Origin: Prochlorococcus sp. AG-347-M15
GTDB taxonomy: Bacteria; Cyanobacteriota; Cyanobacteriia; PCC-6307; Cyanobiaceae
DNA: 64,000 bases
Assembly (NCBI GenBank): GCA_003281185.1
Contig: QCCS01000001.1
Location: forward strand, 62,001-126,000
Direction of reading: 5' to 3'
The stretch's first letter is position 1; every line of letters begins with the position of its first letter. Made by a program: the position numbers and the translations under genes. This document shows positions 39,939-48,304 of this stretch, piece by piece. The notes below the pieces were generated by a model that had not been told where the DNA came from, did no database searches, and was given only the letters and a program-made list of their open reading frames with translations.

Positions 39939-40496
39939 TTAAATAGGTGTTTTAAATAAAGAGCCGTCACTTTTCAATTGAAGTTTTTCTCCAAGTTCAT
40001 TTTCTAAAGAAATTAATTCATCCCTGTGCGCTCTTAATCTCATGAAAGTTGTACCATTTTCATTTTCGTTGATCAACTTTAATTCAAATTTCTCCTCTCT
40101 TGCTGATTTTTTAAAATAAACAATTCCAGACAAAGGGCCACCTATTAATCCCAAAAGAATAGGCCACCAACCTAATTCAGGATATATTTGAATAATTACT
40201 AATCCCAAAGCACAAGAACCAAAACCGCCAAGAAAACCTAAAAAAATTGCTAAAAATTTACTAGAAACAACTTGACCCTTGAATATTAAAATTCTCTGTT
40301 CAAAATCTCCTCCTGTTTGCTTCCATCCTCTCAAATTCAGCCATTCACATAAACCATTTAAAACCTTAATTGGCTTTTGAGAAGATGAAATCTCAACGAT
40401 GGTTGTTCTATCTTTACTAGAAGCTCTAAGAAAAAAAAATAATCCTATGGCTAAGAGAATTGTTAGCAATAATGTTGAATTTAAGGAATAGGACAT
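39939..40496 (-). CDS. CCB/DUF2930-like cytochrome b6f assembly protein
   Basis: The 185-residue product starts with a hydrophobic helix and the motif FFFLRASSKDRTT near residue 21-33, which resembles plant CCB2/CCB4 proteins that attach heme c_i to cytochrome b6. Two further hydrophobic helices lie near residues 80-103 and 107-126. I infer a heme-attachment or assembly role in thylakoid membranes; the family identification is by pattern. It lies 26 bases from the hemF stop, convergent. Confidence 0.58.
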   Translation of the reverse strand: MSYSLNSTLLLTILLAIGLFFFLRASSKDRTTIVEISSSQKPIKVLNGLCEWLNLRGWKQTGGDFEQRILIFKGQVVSSKFLAIFLGFLGGFGSCALGLVIIQIYPELGWWPILLGLIGGPLSGIVYFKKSAREEKFELKLINENENGTTFMRLRAHRDELISLENELGEKLQLKSDGSLFKTPI

Positions 40497-40661
40497 TAAA
40501 TAGATTTTTTTTCAGTAACTCGAGAATAAAAATTAAAGTTACATCATATTATAATTTTTAAGAATTATTCTGTAAAATATACTTATTAGATAAAAATTAT
40601 TAATTAAATAAAATCTTAAGTAATACCCTAAATCTTAAATTACTTTGAATACTTATTAAAA

Positions 40662-41297
40662 ATGACTATTGAAAATAAAAATATTGATCTTCTTTATAGC
40701 GATTTAACTCCAGACTTATACAATCTTTATAAAAAATCATCCTACCTTGCTATTGACACTGAAGCAATGGGCTTAATTCATGGAAGAGATAGACTCTGTT
40801 TAGTACAAATATGCAATGAATTTAAAAGAACATCCTGTATAAAAATCGAACTTAATACATCTTCTTCACCTCATTTAAAAGCACTTCTTGAAGATGACAA
40901 TATTACTAAAATATTTCACTATGCGAGATTTGATGTAGCAGCTCTAAAATGCAATCTTGAAATTAATACAAAAAATATTTTTTGTACAAAAATTGCTAGT
41001 AAGTTGGCAAGAACTTATACAAATAAACACGGTTTAAAGGATTTAATTAATGAATTGTTAGGGATAGAACTGGACAAAAGCTCGCAAAGTAGTGATTGGG
41101 GTAGCAGCGAATATTTAACAAAAGATCAATTAGATTATGCAGCAAATGATGTTAGATATTTAATTGAAGCTATGCATAAATTAAAAGTTATCTTAGAAAG
41201 AGAAAATAGATATGAATTAGCTAAAAAATGTTTCGAATCAGTTTCAGTACATGCTGATTTAGACATACAAAAATTCTCAAATATATTTGAACATTAA
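40662..41297 (+). CDS. rnd: RNase D-like 3'-5' exonuclease
   Basis: The 211-residue protein has all DEDDy residues: Asp32 and Glu34 in AIDTEAMG, Asp91 in FHYARFDVAAL, and Tyr159/Asp163 in DYAANDVRYL. It lacks HRDC domains present in E. coli RNase D, so it is a minimal catalytic version of about 210 residues. A role in tRNA or small-RNA 3' trimming is likely by family. The stop is three bases from the convergent small gene. Confidence 0.88.
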   Translation: MTIENKNIDLLYSDLTPDLYNLYKKSSYLAIDTEAMGLIHGRDRLCLVQICNEFKRTSCIKIELNTSSSPHLKALLEDDNITKIFHYARFDVAALKCNLEINTKNIFCTKIASKLARTYTNKHGLKDLINELLGIELDKSSQSSDWGSSEYLTKDQLDYAANDVRYLIEAMHKLKVILERENRYELAKKCFESVSVHADLDIQKFSNIFEH

Positions 41298-41300
41298 GAT

Positions 41301-41567
41301 TTAATCTTCAGTTAAAAAATTATCTTCATCATCAAGAGTTTCCATAAGCTTATCAAGTATTCTTGATGAACTTAATTTATCTCCATCATTTTTTTCACAA
41401 ATTTTTAAGACATTCTGAGCAACTTGTATTTTTTCTTGAATAGTTTTCGAGCCTTCTTTTGCAATTTGAATTTCTACTTTCTTCTTAGCAGAAGATAAGC
41501 TTATACTCATAAGTTTTGCAATCTCTGCACAAATTTTTAGATATTGCCTATCATTAATTGAATACAT
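41301..41567 (-). CDS. Conserved small helical protein, unknown function
   Basis: The 88-residue product is highly charged and predicted helical, with no membrane segment or metal motif. Notable parts are SINDRQYLKICAEIAKLMSI and the acidic C terminus (METLDDEDNFLTED). I do not recognise it; the even, undamaged frame and position between rnd and the glycosyltransferase gene suggest a conserved cyanobacterial protein. The start ATG is at 41567. Confidence 0.6.
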   Translation of the reverse strand: MYSINDRQYLKICAEIAKLMSISLSSAKKKVEIQIAKEGSKTIQEKIQVAQNVLKICEKNDGDKLSSSRILDKLMETLDDEDNFLTED

Positions 41568-41604
41568 ATTAAAGAATTAATAATTAAGTAAGATATGCCA
41601 TTTA

Positions 41605-42834
41605 CTAAGATAACAAATTAAGATTTATGGCATCAACGATTTTCTTACTTCCTCCGGATTCCCCCATTCTTTTTTTTCCAATTTTTGCTTGTTCTAACCT
41701 ATCAACTTTTGTATTCAAAAGTAAACTTAAACGTTTTAAAAGAATTTTTTTATTCTTGCAAACTAAAACACTACCTCCCAATAATCTTGATTGCCTTTTT
41801 GCAAATGATTTTGTAAATTGCGGTCCAGATCCCGGTAGAGAAAGAGATGGAATTCCAAGGCCAGCAATTTGCTCTGTAGCAGTTCCTGCATTAGATAAGC
41901 CAGCTTCAGCCATATTGGCCCATGACTTGAATTTACCTTTTCCAATCACTACATATTGATCTTTTTTTTTCCATACTGAATCTTCATCAATTAGAAAATT
42001 GAGTTTACTCTGTTTTATAAAACCATATTTATTTAAATAACTTTGAATTTGAATGACATTAGCATTAATGCTCAAAGGCAAAAGTATTACCAAATCCTTT
42101 GATAAATCAAAATCTTGCAAACAATTAAGAAAATTATCAAGATTTTTAAGCGCTTCAGGGTATCTACTTCCAACCAATAAAATAATCCTTTTAAAAGAAA
42201 TAATATTTGATATCTTCTCGTTTCTTGCATTAACAAAATCCATCATTGGATTACCCAAGTATTTTGCATCAATATTTTTTCTATTTAAGTTATTTGCTGT
42301 AATTTTATCTCTCATAATTAAATTTTTACATCTTGGAGATTTCATTAAAAACATTTCCCATGGATCCCATTCAGAACCTTTCAACTTATGATAAAAATCG
42401 CTTAAATCCCAACCTGGGCCGCTACTCCATGTATGATCACTTTTGGGAGTTCCAATAAAACTAAATTCACATTCTGAACACCAAGCGTAAAGTAATGGCA
42501 AGAAATCGCCTATTGCGATAATTTTGCAGTTATGTTTTGACTTCTGTTTTACGAGTAAAAAATTTCTTAAATTATCGATTAAAAATCCTGCAAATAAATC
42601 AAGCACAAATCCCTTCAGACTTTGATTACTAAAACCTCCACTAGGCAGCTCTTTTAAATATCCTATTTTACGAAAATTTTTTGATTTTATGGAATTAAAT
42701 ACATCTCCATTTCCTACTAGAGGTAAGACTTCAATATTTTGATTTTTTATTTTTTTTAATAATCTATTTATAATTTCAAGTGAAATTATGTCTTCTCCAT
42801 GGCCATTGCATATAAATAGTAGAGAATGAGTCAC
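41605..42834 (-). CDS. LpxB-like glycosyltransferase (lipid-A-disaccharide-synthase-related)
   Basis: The 409-residue product has a GT-B fold pattern related to LpxB/MurG: CNGHGEDIISLEIINRLL at the N terminus, RIILLVGSRYPEAL in the middle, and a donor-binding block AGLSNAGTATEQIAGLGIP. The start is GTG at 42834 after a weak AAGG. A longer frame from 43023 reads the tRNA-Cys gene in antisense and is an artefact. The sugar acceptor is unknown, and no other LPS genes lie nearby except two SGNH-like genes upstream. Confidence 0.72.
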   Translation of the reverse strand: MTHSLLFICNGHGEDIISLEIINRLLKKIKNQNIEVLPLVGNGDVFNSIKSKNFRKIGYLKELPSGGFSNQSLKGFVLDLFAGFLIDNLRNFLLVKQKSKHNCKIIAIGDFLPLLYAWCSECEFSFIGTPKSDHTWSSGPGWDLSDFYHKLKGSEWDPWEMFLMKSPRCKNLIMRDKITANNLNRKNIDAKYLGNPMMDFVNARNEKISNIISFKRIILLVGSRYPEALKNLDNFLNCLQDFDLSKDLVILLPLSINANVIQIQSYLNKYGFIKQSKLNFLIDEDSVWKKKDQYVVIGKGKFKSWANMAEAGLSNAGTATEQIAGLGIPSLSLPGSGPQFTKSFAKRQSRLLGGSVLVCKNKKILLKRLSLLLNTKVDRLEQAKIGKKRMGESGGSKKIVDAINLNLLS

Positions 42835-42876
42835 CTTACTGTTAAGATCATTAGAGGGATTAATTGAATCTTTTTC

Positions 42877-42947
42877 GGCGGCATGGCCAAGTGGTAAGGC
42901 AGAGGATTGCAAATCCTTTATCCCCAGTTCGAATCTGGGTGCCGCCT
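42877..42947 (+). tRNA. trnC: tRNA-Cys (anticodon GCA)
   Basis: The complete cloverleaf has acceptor GGCGGCA/TGCCGCC, a D-arm TGGCCAAGTGGTAAGGCA, anticodon loop TTGCAAA (GCA, Cys) on stem GAGGA/TCCTT, T-arm CCCAGTTCGAATCTGGG, and discriminator T. It ends at 42947; CCA is not encoded. It is antisense to the region just upstream of the LpxB-like gene and marks the left edge of the accessory-looking stretch. Confidence 0.96.
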
Positions 42948-43266
42948 TTGCTAAAAGAAGAACAAATCTCTTTGTGATCCTCTCTAATACATTTAATTTT
43001 GAATATCTTTTGTTATATCTCAAATGTTCACAACTGGTAAGAAAGTGATTAAAGAATCGACCCTTACTCTACCTATACCACACCATTAATCGTATTCAAC
43101 CAAGTACACTTAAAAGAAGACTCTTCTTGTGTTTGAAAAATATAAATTTTATAAAAAATAAAAATTATATAAAAACCCAACATAAAAATTATTTGGGTTA
43201 AAAAAGTCAGTTATTGGAAATACTGAAATTTCTTTTTTTTATCAAGTAATTTTTTTGTAAAATAAT
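42948..43266. other. Non-coding spacer downstream of tRNA-Cys
   Basis: I see no gene in these 319 bases. They hold an imperfect palindrome at 43106-43132 (core AAGAAGACTCTTCTT at 43114-43128, flanked by ACAC and GTGT) and a candidate terminator hairpin at 43174-43199. Apart from these, the spacer is A/T-rich. This is long compared with the usual spacers in this genome segment. Confidence 0.6.
43174..43199 (-). terminator. Candidate hairpin terminator for the 43435-44679 gene (minus strand)
   Basis: AACCCAA and TTGGGTT form a 7-base-pair stem with a 12-base loop. On the minus strand the stem is followed by a T-rich run (TTTTTATATAATTTTT), so it resembles a Rho-independent terminator for genes transcribed leftward from 44679. 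The stem has only three G-C pairs, so it is weak. Confidence 0.45.
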
Positions 43267-43428
43267 TTATGAAAAGAAATAGTTTTCAAAAAGAATTCCC
43301 GACTTAGGCCTTTTAGTTTGACCAATTTTGATTCGCTTTAATTGATCTAAAAATCTTATAATTTTTGCAAGAAATAACCTCCATTTGGCACCAAAAATTT
43401 TCCAAGGATAATTCTCAAATTTGAACAA
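43267..43428 (-). CDS. Candidate small basic protein (53 residues), uncertain
   Basis: From a TTG at 43428, 53 codons stay open before TAA. The peptide (FKFENYPWKIFGAKWRLFL, then RFLDQLKRIKIGQTKRPK) is basic and amphipathic, with a possible helix near residues 16-35. It lies in the same frame as the preceding SGNH-like gene but behind two TAA stops, so it is a separate ORF or a fragment. There is no clear Shine-Dalgarno. No homologue is recognised. Confidence 0.35.
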   Translation of the reverse strand: MFKFENYPWKIFGAKWRLFLAKIIRFLDQLKRIKIGQTKRPKSGILFENYFFS

Positions 43429-43434
43429 TTAAAA

Positions 43435-44679
43435 TTATTTTTGCGAATTTATTGAATCAAAAATAAATTGTGAAACTTTTCTATAACCAGATGAAGAAAG
43501 ATGAAAAGAACCTTCACCAGAATATTTTGCTCTTGGGGGATAATCTGAATTAAATTCTTTAGTATTGATAACTTTGCTTGCATCAATAAATTGAATACCT
43601 AACTCATCAGAATAAGTCTTAATATTTTTTTTATACAATTTACCTGCATAATCAATCCTTGGAAAATCTGGTTGAGGTATGAAAACAATTCTTGGAGTAC
43701 ATTTATTTTTGCAAATTAGAGACAATTCTTTTATGACTCTTCCAGAGGGAGTAGTTTCAAAGTAATTATTTTTTAATAAATACATAATATTTTTTTTAAC
43801 TATGCTTTCTGGATAACCAAAAAATTTCCTAATTCCAAGCAACTTTAGATTATCAAATACAGAACTAGTAAAATTAGAATTACGATTGTTCTCTATTTCT
43901 ACAATATCTTTAAAGTTATTATTAATTAGTTCATTTAAAGACTTAGTATAAAATTCAGAAGGTGAAAAAGACTTCTCAAGGTTAGATTTTTTATTAATTA
44001 CTTGATATCCTTGAGAAAGTAATTTCATAGATTTGCTATTGTCAACTAGATCATCATTTGGATTAAGAACTAAAAATAAATCAACTGATTGATTCGTTTT
44101 ACTTAATAGAGGATCTACAATTCCATTTAAAACATTAATAAATTCATTTGGACCATTGCCAGAAAAACCTAAATTTATAGATTTCTGTTCTGATATATTC
44201 TCAAAGGTCATAGGAAGAGTATTCGAATCCTTTACACAAGCCCCATGAACATAGGAATCACCAATAAATATATTATTATGTTCATTGTACAAAGACTCTA
44301 CATTCCAAATTTTGTCTTTATTCCTTAATCCAAATCGATCAGTCTTAAATTTAATTAGTCCATACCCTTCATCACAAAGATAAGAATTTCTATTTGGCAA
44401 TGAGCCAATAGGATAAATATTATATTTTAATCCTTTTAATTTAGTTTTATGCGGAAAATAATTTGGAGAATAATTAGATTTTCTAGCTTTTAAAAAAAGT
44501 TTTTTATCTTTCTTCAAAATGCGAAAATAATTTTTTTTTATTTTAAAACTCTTATAAATATGTAACTCATTATGCAAAATAAAAATATTAGACAAAATCA
44601 AACCCAAGTAAATAGAACTTAATAATGTAGTTATGTTAATAATGTTAGTCTTACAAATTTTTCTTAAATTTCTTAGCAT
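43435..44679 (-). CDS. SGNH-hydrolase-like protein with N-terminal membrane anchor
   Basis: The 414-residue protein has a hydrophobic N-terminal segment near residues 15-34 and then an SGNH-like fold: block I NNIFIGDSYVHGACV (Ser142), block II LGFSGNGPNEF, block III-like LVLNPNDD and block V GSFHLSSSGYR (His393). The residue three positions before His393 is Gly, not the usual Asp, so the catalytic triad may be altered. These enzymes often deacetylate or transfer acyl groups on cell-surface glycans. The start ATG at 44679 has a 194-base upstream spacer. Confidence 0.6.
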   Translation of the reverse strand: MLRNLRKICKTNIINITTLLSSIYLGLILSNIFILHNELHIYKSFKIKKNYFRILKKDKKLFLKARKSNYSPNYFPHKTKLKGLKYNIYPIGSLPNRNSYLCDEGYGLIKFKTDRFGLRNKDKIWNVESLYNEHNNIFIGDSYVHGACVKDSNTLPMTFENISEQKSINLGFSGNGPNEFINVLNGIVDPLLSKTNQSVDLFLVLNPNDDLVDNSKSMKLLSQGYQVINKKSNLEKSFSPSEFYTKSLNELINNNFKDIVEIENNRNSNFTSSVFDNLKLLGIRKFFGYPESIVKKNIMYLLKNNYFETTPSGRVIKELSLICKNKCTPRIVFIPQPDFPRIDYAGKLYKKNIKTYSDELGIQFIDASKVINTKEFNSDYPPRAKYSGEGSFHLSSSGYRKVSQFIFDSINSQK

Positions 44680-44873
44680 ATAGAAGGTTTTTAAATTTTT
44701 TAAAAATTATTTGTTGGCATAATAATTGGTTTAGCAAACGTTTGTAAAAAGAATAATTGGGATAAAGACATAAGAGATAATTTAAAAAATTTTCATTACA
44801 AATCGGATCTTAAACTAAGTAGAAATTTGTCTAAAAAAATTTAATAATCATTTGAGATTTATGGAAAATTTAA

Positions 44874-46139
44874 TCATAATTTTTGGATGTTTATTCCATC
44901 TATTATATTTTTATAGATGAAATCAGCAATGATAGTATTCCCCTCCAAATTAGGGTGTGACATATCACTGTTATAAAATTCATCTGACATAGTTAAATCT
45001 TTCATCACTGAAGCATCAATACAAAAATCGATAAGTTCACATTTTTTTCTGAGATGTTTATAAATATAGTTATATACCTCATGACCATTATCCATCATGT
45101 GAGAAAGTAAGATATTTGAATAAGTATTCTTCTTAGAATTAACTTTTGCATGTTCAATCATTTCTTCCCTACTAAGTCCTATTCCATAAGTAGGTTGTAA
45201 AACGACATAATATTTTGAATTCAATGAAGATGCAATTGCATGCATTAAGTTAACATTCTTAAACCATATTTCCGAAGCAAAAAGTAACTTTTTTTGCATA
45301 TCATTTGTAAGTTCTTTATCTTTTTTAAGAGAATGTATAAATTCTTTATTATTAACTTCTAAATATTTTGCATTTCTAAATCCGCTATTTAGTGGCTCTA
45401 CCCCTTTTAATTTCCATGAAATCCTTAAGTCAGACTTCAATAAATTAGAAGTATATGTGAATAGTTTAAAGAGCTCTGTAGATTCAATGCATATGAAATT
45501 GCATTTAAAATACCTACCATTAGATGTATCTAGAAATGGACCATTAATTCCTTCTAGTATCATATTTGGAGCATAAAGATTTGATTTTTCTATGTAATGA
45601 TCATATGCAAAGTATTTTTCGTTTATGCCGTTATAACTTATAAAGATTGTTGGTATGGAATATTTAGTAGAAGCAATAAGTCTTATCAATTCTTGCGAAC
45701 TAGAAGCTCCCCCGATACCAAAATTTAATATCTCTACGTTTAAATCTGAATTCTTTCTATTGATAATTTCAGATAGTTGATAAGGCCAAGTTCCATTTTT
45801 ACCTGAAAACTGTCTTCCTAAGGGATCCGTTGTAGATCCTCCAAATACATTTATTTTTAAATTCTTTTTTCCTTGTTTAGGACTTTTTATTTTTGAATGA
45901 AACTTAGAACCCTTTTTTTCTAAAGATTTAAAATTTGCAAAAATATCAAAGTTATTTACATCATGCGCATGTCCAACTGCAGGATCTATATTAAATTTCC
46001 AATCATTTTTAACTAATTCTTTAACTGCCCAACCATTAAATAATTTAGCAAAAACCTCAAGGACAACTAAAATTACAAACAACAATATTGAATTTATTAA
46101 TATAATTTTGGGAAAATTTGTTTTTAATTTAAAATTCAT
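44874..46139 (-). CDS. SGNH/GDSL-hydrolase-like protein with N-terminal membrane anchor
   Basis: The 421-residue product has a hydrophobic helix near residues 11-31 and all SGNH blocks: INVFGGSTTDPLG (Ser102), LNFGIGGASSSQE, FISYNGINE (Asn173), and SDMSHPNLEGN with Asp392/His395. It is therefore likely active on acyl or acetyl esters of surface polymers. Sequence similarity to the neighbouring SGNH-like gene is low but the domain order is the same. It starts 105 bases from the divergent hydroxylase. Confidence 0.68.
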   Translation of the reverse strand: MNFKLKTNFPKIILINSILLFVILVVLEVFAKLFNGWAVKELVKNDWKFNIDPAVGHAHDVNNFDIFANFKSLEKKGSKFHSKIKSPKQGKKNLKINVFGGSTTDPLGRQFSGKNGTWPYQLSEIINRKNSDLNVEILNFGIGGASSSQELIRLIASTKYSIPTIFISYNGINEKYFAYDHYIEKSNLYAPNMILEGINGPFLDTSNGRYFKCNFICIESTELFKLFTYTSNLLKSDLRISWKLKGVEPLNSGFRNAKYLEVNNKEFIHSLKKDKELTNDMQKKLLFASEIWFKNVNLMHAIASSLNSKYYVVLQPTYGIGLSREEMIEHAKVNSKKNTYSNILLSHMMDNGHEVYNYIYKHLRKKCELIDFCIDASVMKDLTMSDEFYNSDMSHPNLEGNTIIADFIYKNIIDGINIQKL

Positions 46140-46244
46140 ATATTTTTAAAATAATTTAAAATTTAAATTCAAGCTAATTTTAATTTCGAAATTTATTAGC
46201 TAATATAAACACTAATATCCAAAATTACATCTTGTTTTGTCTCA

Positions 46245-47348
46245 ATGAATAACTTAATTAAAGAGAAAAATAAGACTTTTTTAAAGTACATAATAAATAT
46301 TAGAAGATCAAAATTTACTTATATCATTCTTCTTCTTGCAATTGCTCCAAGGGTTTTATGGATGACAAAAGATGTAATGCCAGATTCTAATCTCTTTGCG
46401 CTTAATGTCAAACTTAATTTTAATAACTTTATTAATAATTTAGGCTTTACAAAATCCTTGTTAATAAAATCATTATCTGTTAGTTGGCTATTTATTTTAA
46501 TTACCTTTTTTGAATTTATAAAATCTAAAAGTATTAGAAATTTGAGCATTTCTAGGATTAATTATTCTAAAGGTGGTAAATATGCTGATTTAATTTACTA
46601 TATGCTTTCATTATTTGAATTCAAATTAAGTTATTTAACTTATTTTGCTACTTTAGGTATTGCTAGATTTTCAGGTAGTTTTCGATCGTTTTTAAATAAG
46701 GTTTATGAAAACTTAGTACCAATTGATTTTTTTTCTAATAGTTTTATGATTTTGTTTATGTTTATTCTAGGATTATTAATATTTGAATTAGGCCAATATA
46801 TATCTCACAGAGTTTCTCATGCGTATTTTTGGGAAGTTCACGAATTTCATCATTCAGCCACTGAAATGAATATCTTAAACGTTAACAGGACAGGTCCACT
46901 TCACCAAGCAATAATCGGAATTATTGATTTACCGTTTGTTTTACTTGGTGTTGTATTTGTAAATCAATCTATAGTACAAGGACAATGGCCTATATTTATT
47001 ATGTGGACAATATTTGGCGTTGCAGGAGAATGTTTTGGATTTATAGGGCATAGCTCACTTAAATTAATTTTCCCAAAACCTATTTCTTATATTTTCTTAA
47101 GTCCTAGCTTACACTGGCTGCATCACTCAAATAATCCAAAACATTTCAACAAAAATTTCGGAAGAGTTTTATGCATATGGGATCAAATATTCGGAACCTA
47201 CTTAGATGAAACCAATTTAAAAGACATTAAGGGATTTGGGTTTAAACATAGTGCGTACAATAAGTATAATCCTCTTTACTGTTACTACATTCTGCCGATT
47301 AAAAAACTACTTCAAAGAAAATTAAAAATAAATTTCAGATTTCCTTAA
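46245..47348 (+). CDS. Sterol desaturase/fatty acid hydroxylase superfamily protein
   Basis: The 367-residue membrane protein has the di-iron histidine boxes HRVSH (188-192), HEFHH (199-203) and HWLHH (290-294), with an extra His269 in FIGHSS. Hydrophobic helices surround them, with an N-terminal one at 24-39. Enzymes of this fold hydroxylate or desaturate lipids, carotenoids or aldehydes. Cyanobacterial members include carotenoid hydroxylases, but the long N terminus (1-170) does not match those. The substrate is unknown. Confidence 0.78.
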   Translation: MNNLIKEKNKTFLKYIINIRRSKFTYIILLLAIAPRVLWMTKDVMPDSNLFALNVKLNFNNFINNLGFTKSLLIKSLSVSWLFILITFFEFIKSKSIRNLSISRINYSKGGKYADLIYYMLSLFEFKLSYLTYFATLGIARFSGSFRSFLNKVYENLVPIDFFSNSFMILFMFILGLLIFELGQYISHRVSHAYFWEVHEFHHSATEMNILNVNRTGPLHQAIIGIIDLPFVLLGVVFVNQSIVQGQWPIFIMWTIFGVAGECFGFIGHSSLKLIFPKPISYIFLSPSLHWLHHSNNPKHFNKNFGRVLCIWDQIFGTYLDETNLKDIKGFGFKHSAYNKYNPLYCYYILPIKKLLQRKLKINFRFP

Positions 47349-47365
47349 AATTTAAACTTTCATAG

Positions 47366-47539
47366 TTAATAATCGTTATCTGCCACACACATACCCAAAC
47401 AGCGTATTCCATTAGAAGCAGTTCTTTTGCAATATTTACATAAAACAGTATCTACCTTTGAAGTGAAATTAATTTTTGAATTATTTTTATTTTCAACCTT
47501 TAAGCTTTGTAACTCTTGTTTTGAATCAAATAGAGCCAT
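47366..47539 (-). CDS. Small CxxC/CxxxC protein
   Basis: The 57-residue product from ATG at 47539 (MALFDSKQELQSL) ends in a cysteine cluster: Cys34, Cys37, Cys47 and Cys51 (CKYCKRTASNGIRCLGMC). The spacing fits a zinc ribbon or other metal site. Longer in-frame starts exist upstream but overlap the neighbouring gene further; the chosen start overlaps it by 14 bases. Function is unknown. Confidence 0.6.
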   Translation of the reverse strand: MALFDSKQELQSLKVENKNNSKINFTSKVDTVLCKYCKRTASNGIRCLGMCVADNDY

Positions 47540-48170
47540 TCTTGGAATCATTATTTGAATCGATACTAACAACAAGTGAAGGGTTAGTGTTGGAAGAAGG
47601 TATATCCATGATTTTTACAGTTTCTTTAGGCTCATCAATAATTTGACTTTCTTCAGTATTCTCATCAACTGCACATGCCTCAAGAGCCTCTCGAAGTAGT
47701 GAATCAAAAGTTGCTCCAGGCAATCTATGTCTAGCAACCTCAAGAAAAGTTCTTGGTAAAGATTCAGAAGCAGCATCTCTTAATGCAGGATTATTCTTTC
47801 TATGATCTTGCTCTTCTTCTATGGATTTAATAAACCTTAATGTAACATCTCTTTTGGTAGAGGCTTTTATCAGCGTATCATTTTCAGGATTACTAACATT
47901 CGGCTCATTTTCAAGATCATTAAGCCTTTTTTCCAAACTATTTAAAACTTCGTTAGCTTCTTTACTTATATGTGCTAATTGACCATCGGACAAATTAGGT
48001 AAATCAGCAACAAAAACTTTTCCATGATCCCTTAGTGTCAAAAAAGTAGGTCTAGGACCTTGAGCTTGTCTGCTACCAAATTCAGAATTATTACCTATTG
48101 GTCTTTTTGGAGGTGTAGGGCCAGCTGAACTACGTCTACGTGTAATTCTTTGATTATTTGCAAAAGGCAT
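47526..48170 (-). CDS. Conserved cyanobacterial protein, unknown function
   Basis: The 214-residue product has a basic, low-complexity N terminus (MPFANNQRITRRRSSAG), a helical middle with NLSDGQLAHISKEANEVLNS and RDVTLRFIKSIEEEQDHRK, and an acidic tail. A segment DAASESLPRTFLEVARHRLP recurs in picocyanobacterial homologues as far as I know. No enzyme motif is present. It may be an accessory or nucleic-acid-associated factor, but that is not shown. Confidence 0.6.
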   Translation of the reverse strand: MPFANNQRITRRRSSAGPTPPKRPIGNNSEFGSRQAQGPRPTFLTLRDHGKVFVADLPNLSDGQLAHISKEANEVLNSLEKRLNDLENEPNVSNPENDTLIKASTKRDVTLRFIKSIEEEQDHRKNNPALRDAASESLPRTFLEVARHRLPGATFDSLLREALEACAVDENTEESQIIDEPKETVKIMDIPSSNTNPSLVVSIDSNNDSKNGSI

Positions 48171-48304
48171 TGAATAAAAGGTTAAATCTTAATACTTAAA
48201 CTTCCGACATAATTCGACGGTAATCTTATTATATTACACCTAACTTTTTCATTTGTGTATAAAAAATAATTTTTAAAAACCCATTTAAAAAAATTAAAGA
48301 AAAT

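Noticed and set aside
42877..43023. An open frame antisense to tRNA-Cys that would extend the LpxB-like protein by 63 residues.
   Set aside because: The added residues are translation of a tRNA gene on the opposite strand, a familiar artefact; the GTG at 42834 gives the expected N terminus.
44704..44844. A 46-codon open frame on the plus strand between the two SGNH genes, with a hydrophobic start (LFVGIIIGLANVC).
   Set aside because: It has no ATG, GTG or TTG near its beginning and is short enough to occur by chance in A/T-rich DNA.
47540..47575. A longer start for the small four-cysteine protein at 47575.
   Set aside because: The extra residues (LLVSIQIMIPR) come from the overlap with the upstream gene, and the MALFDSK start is more natural.
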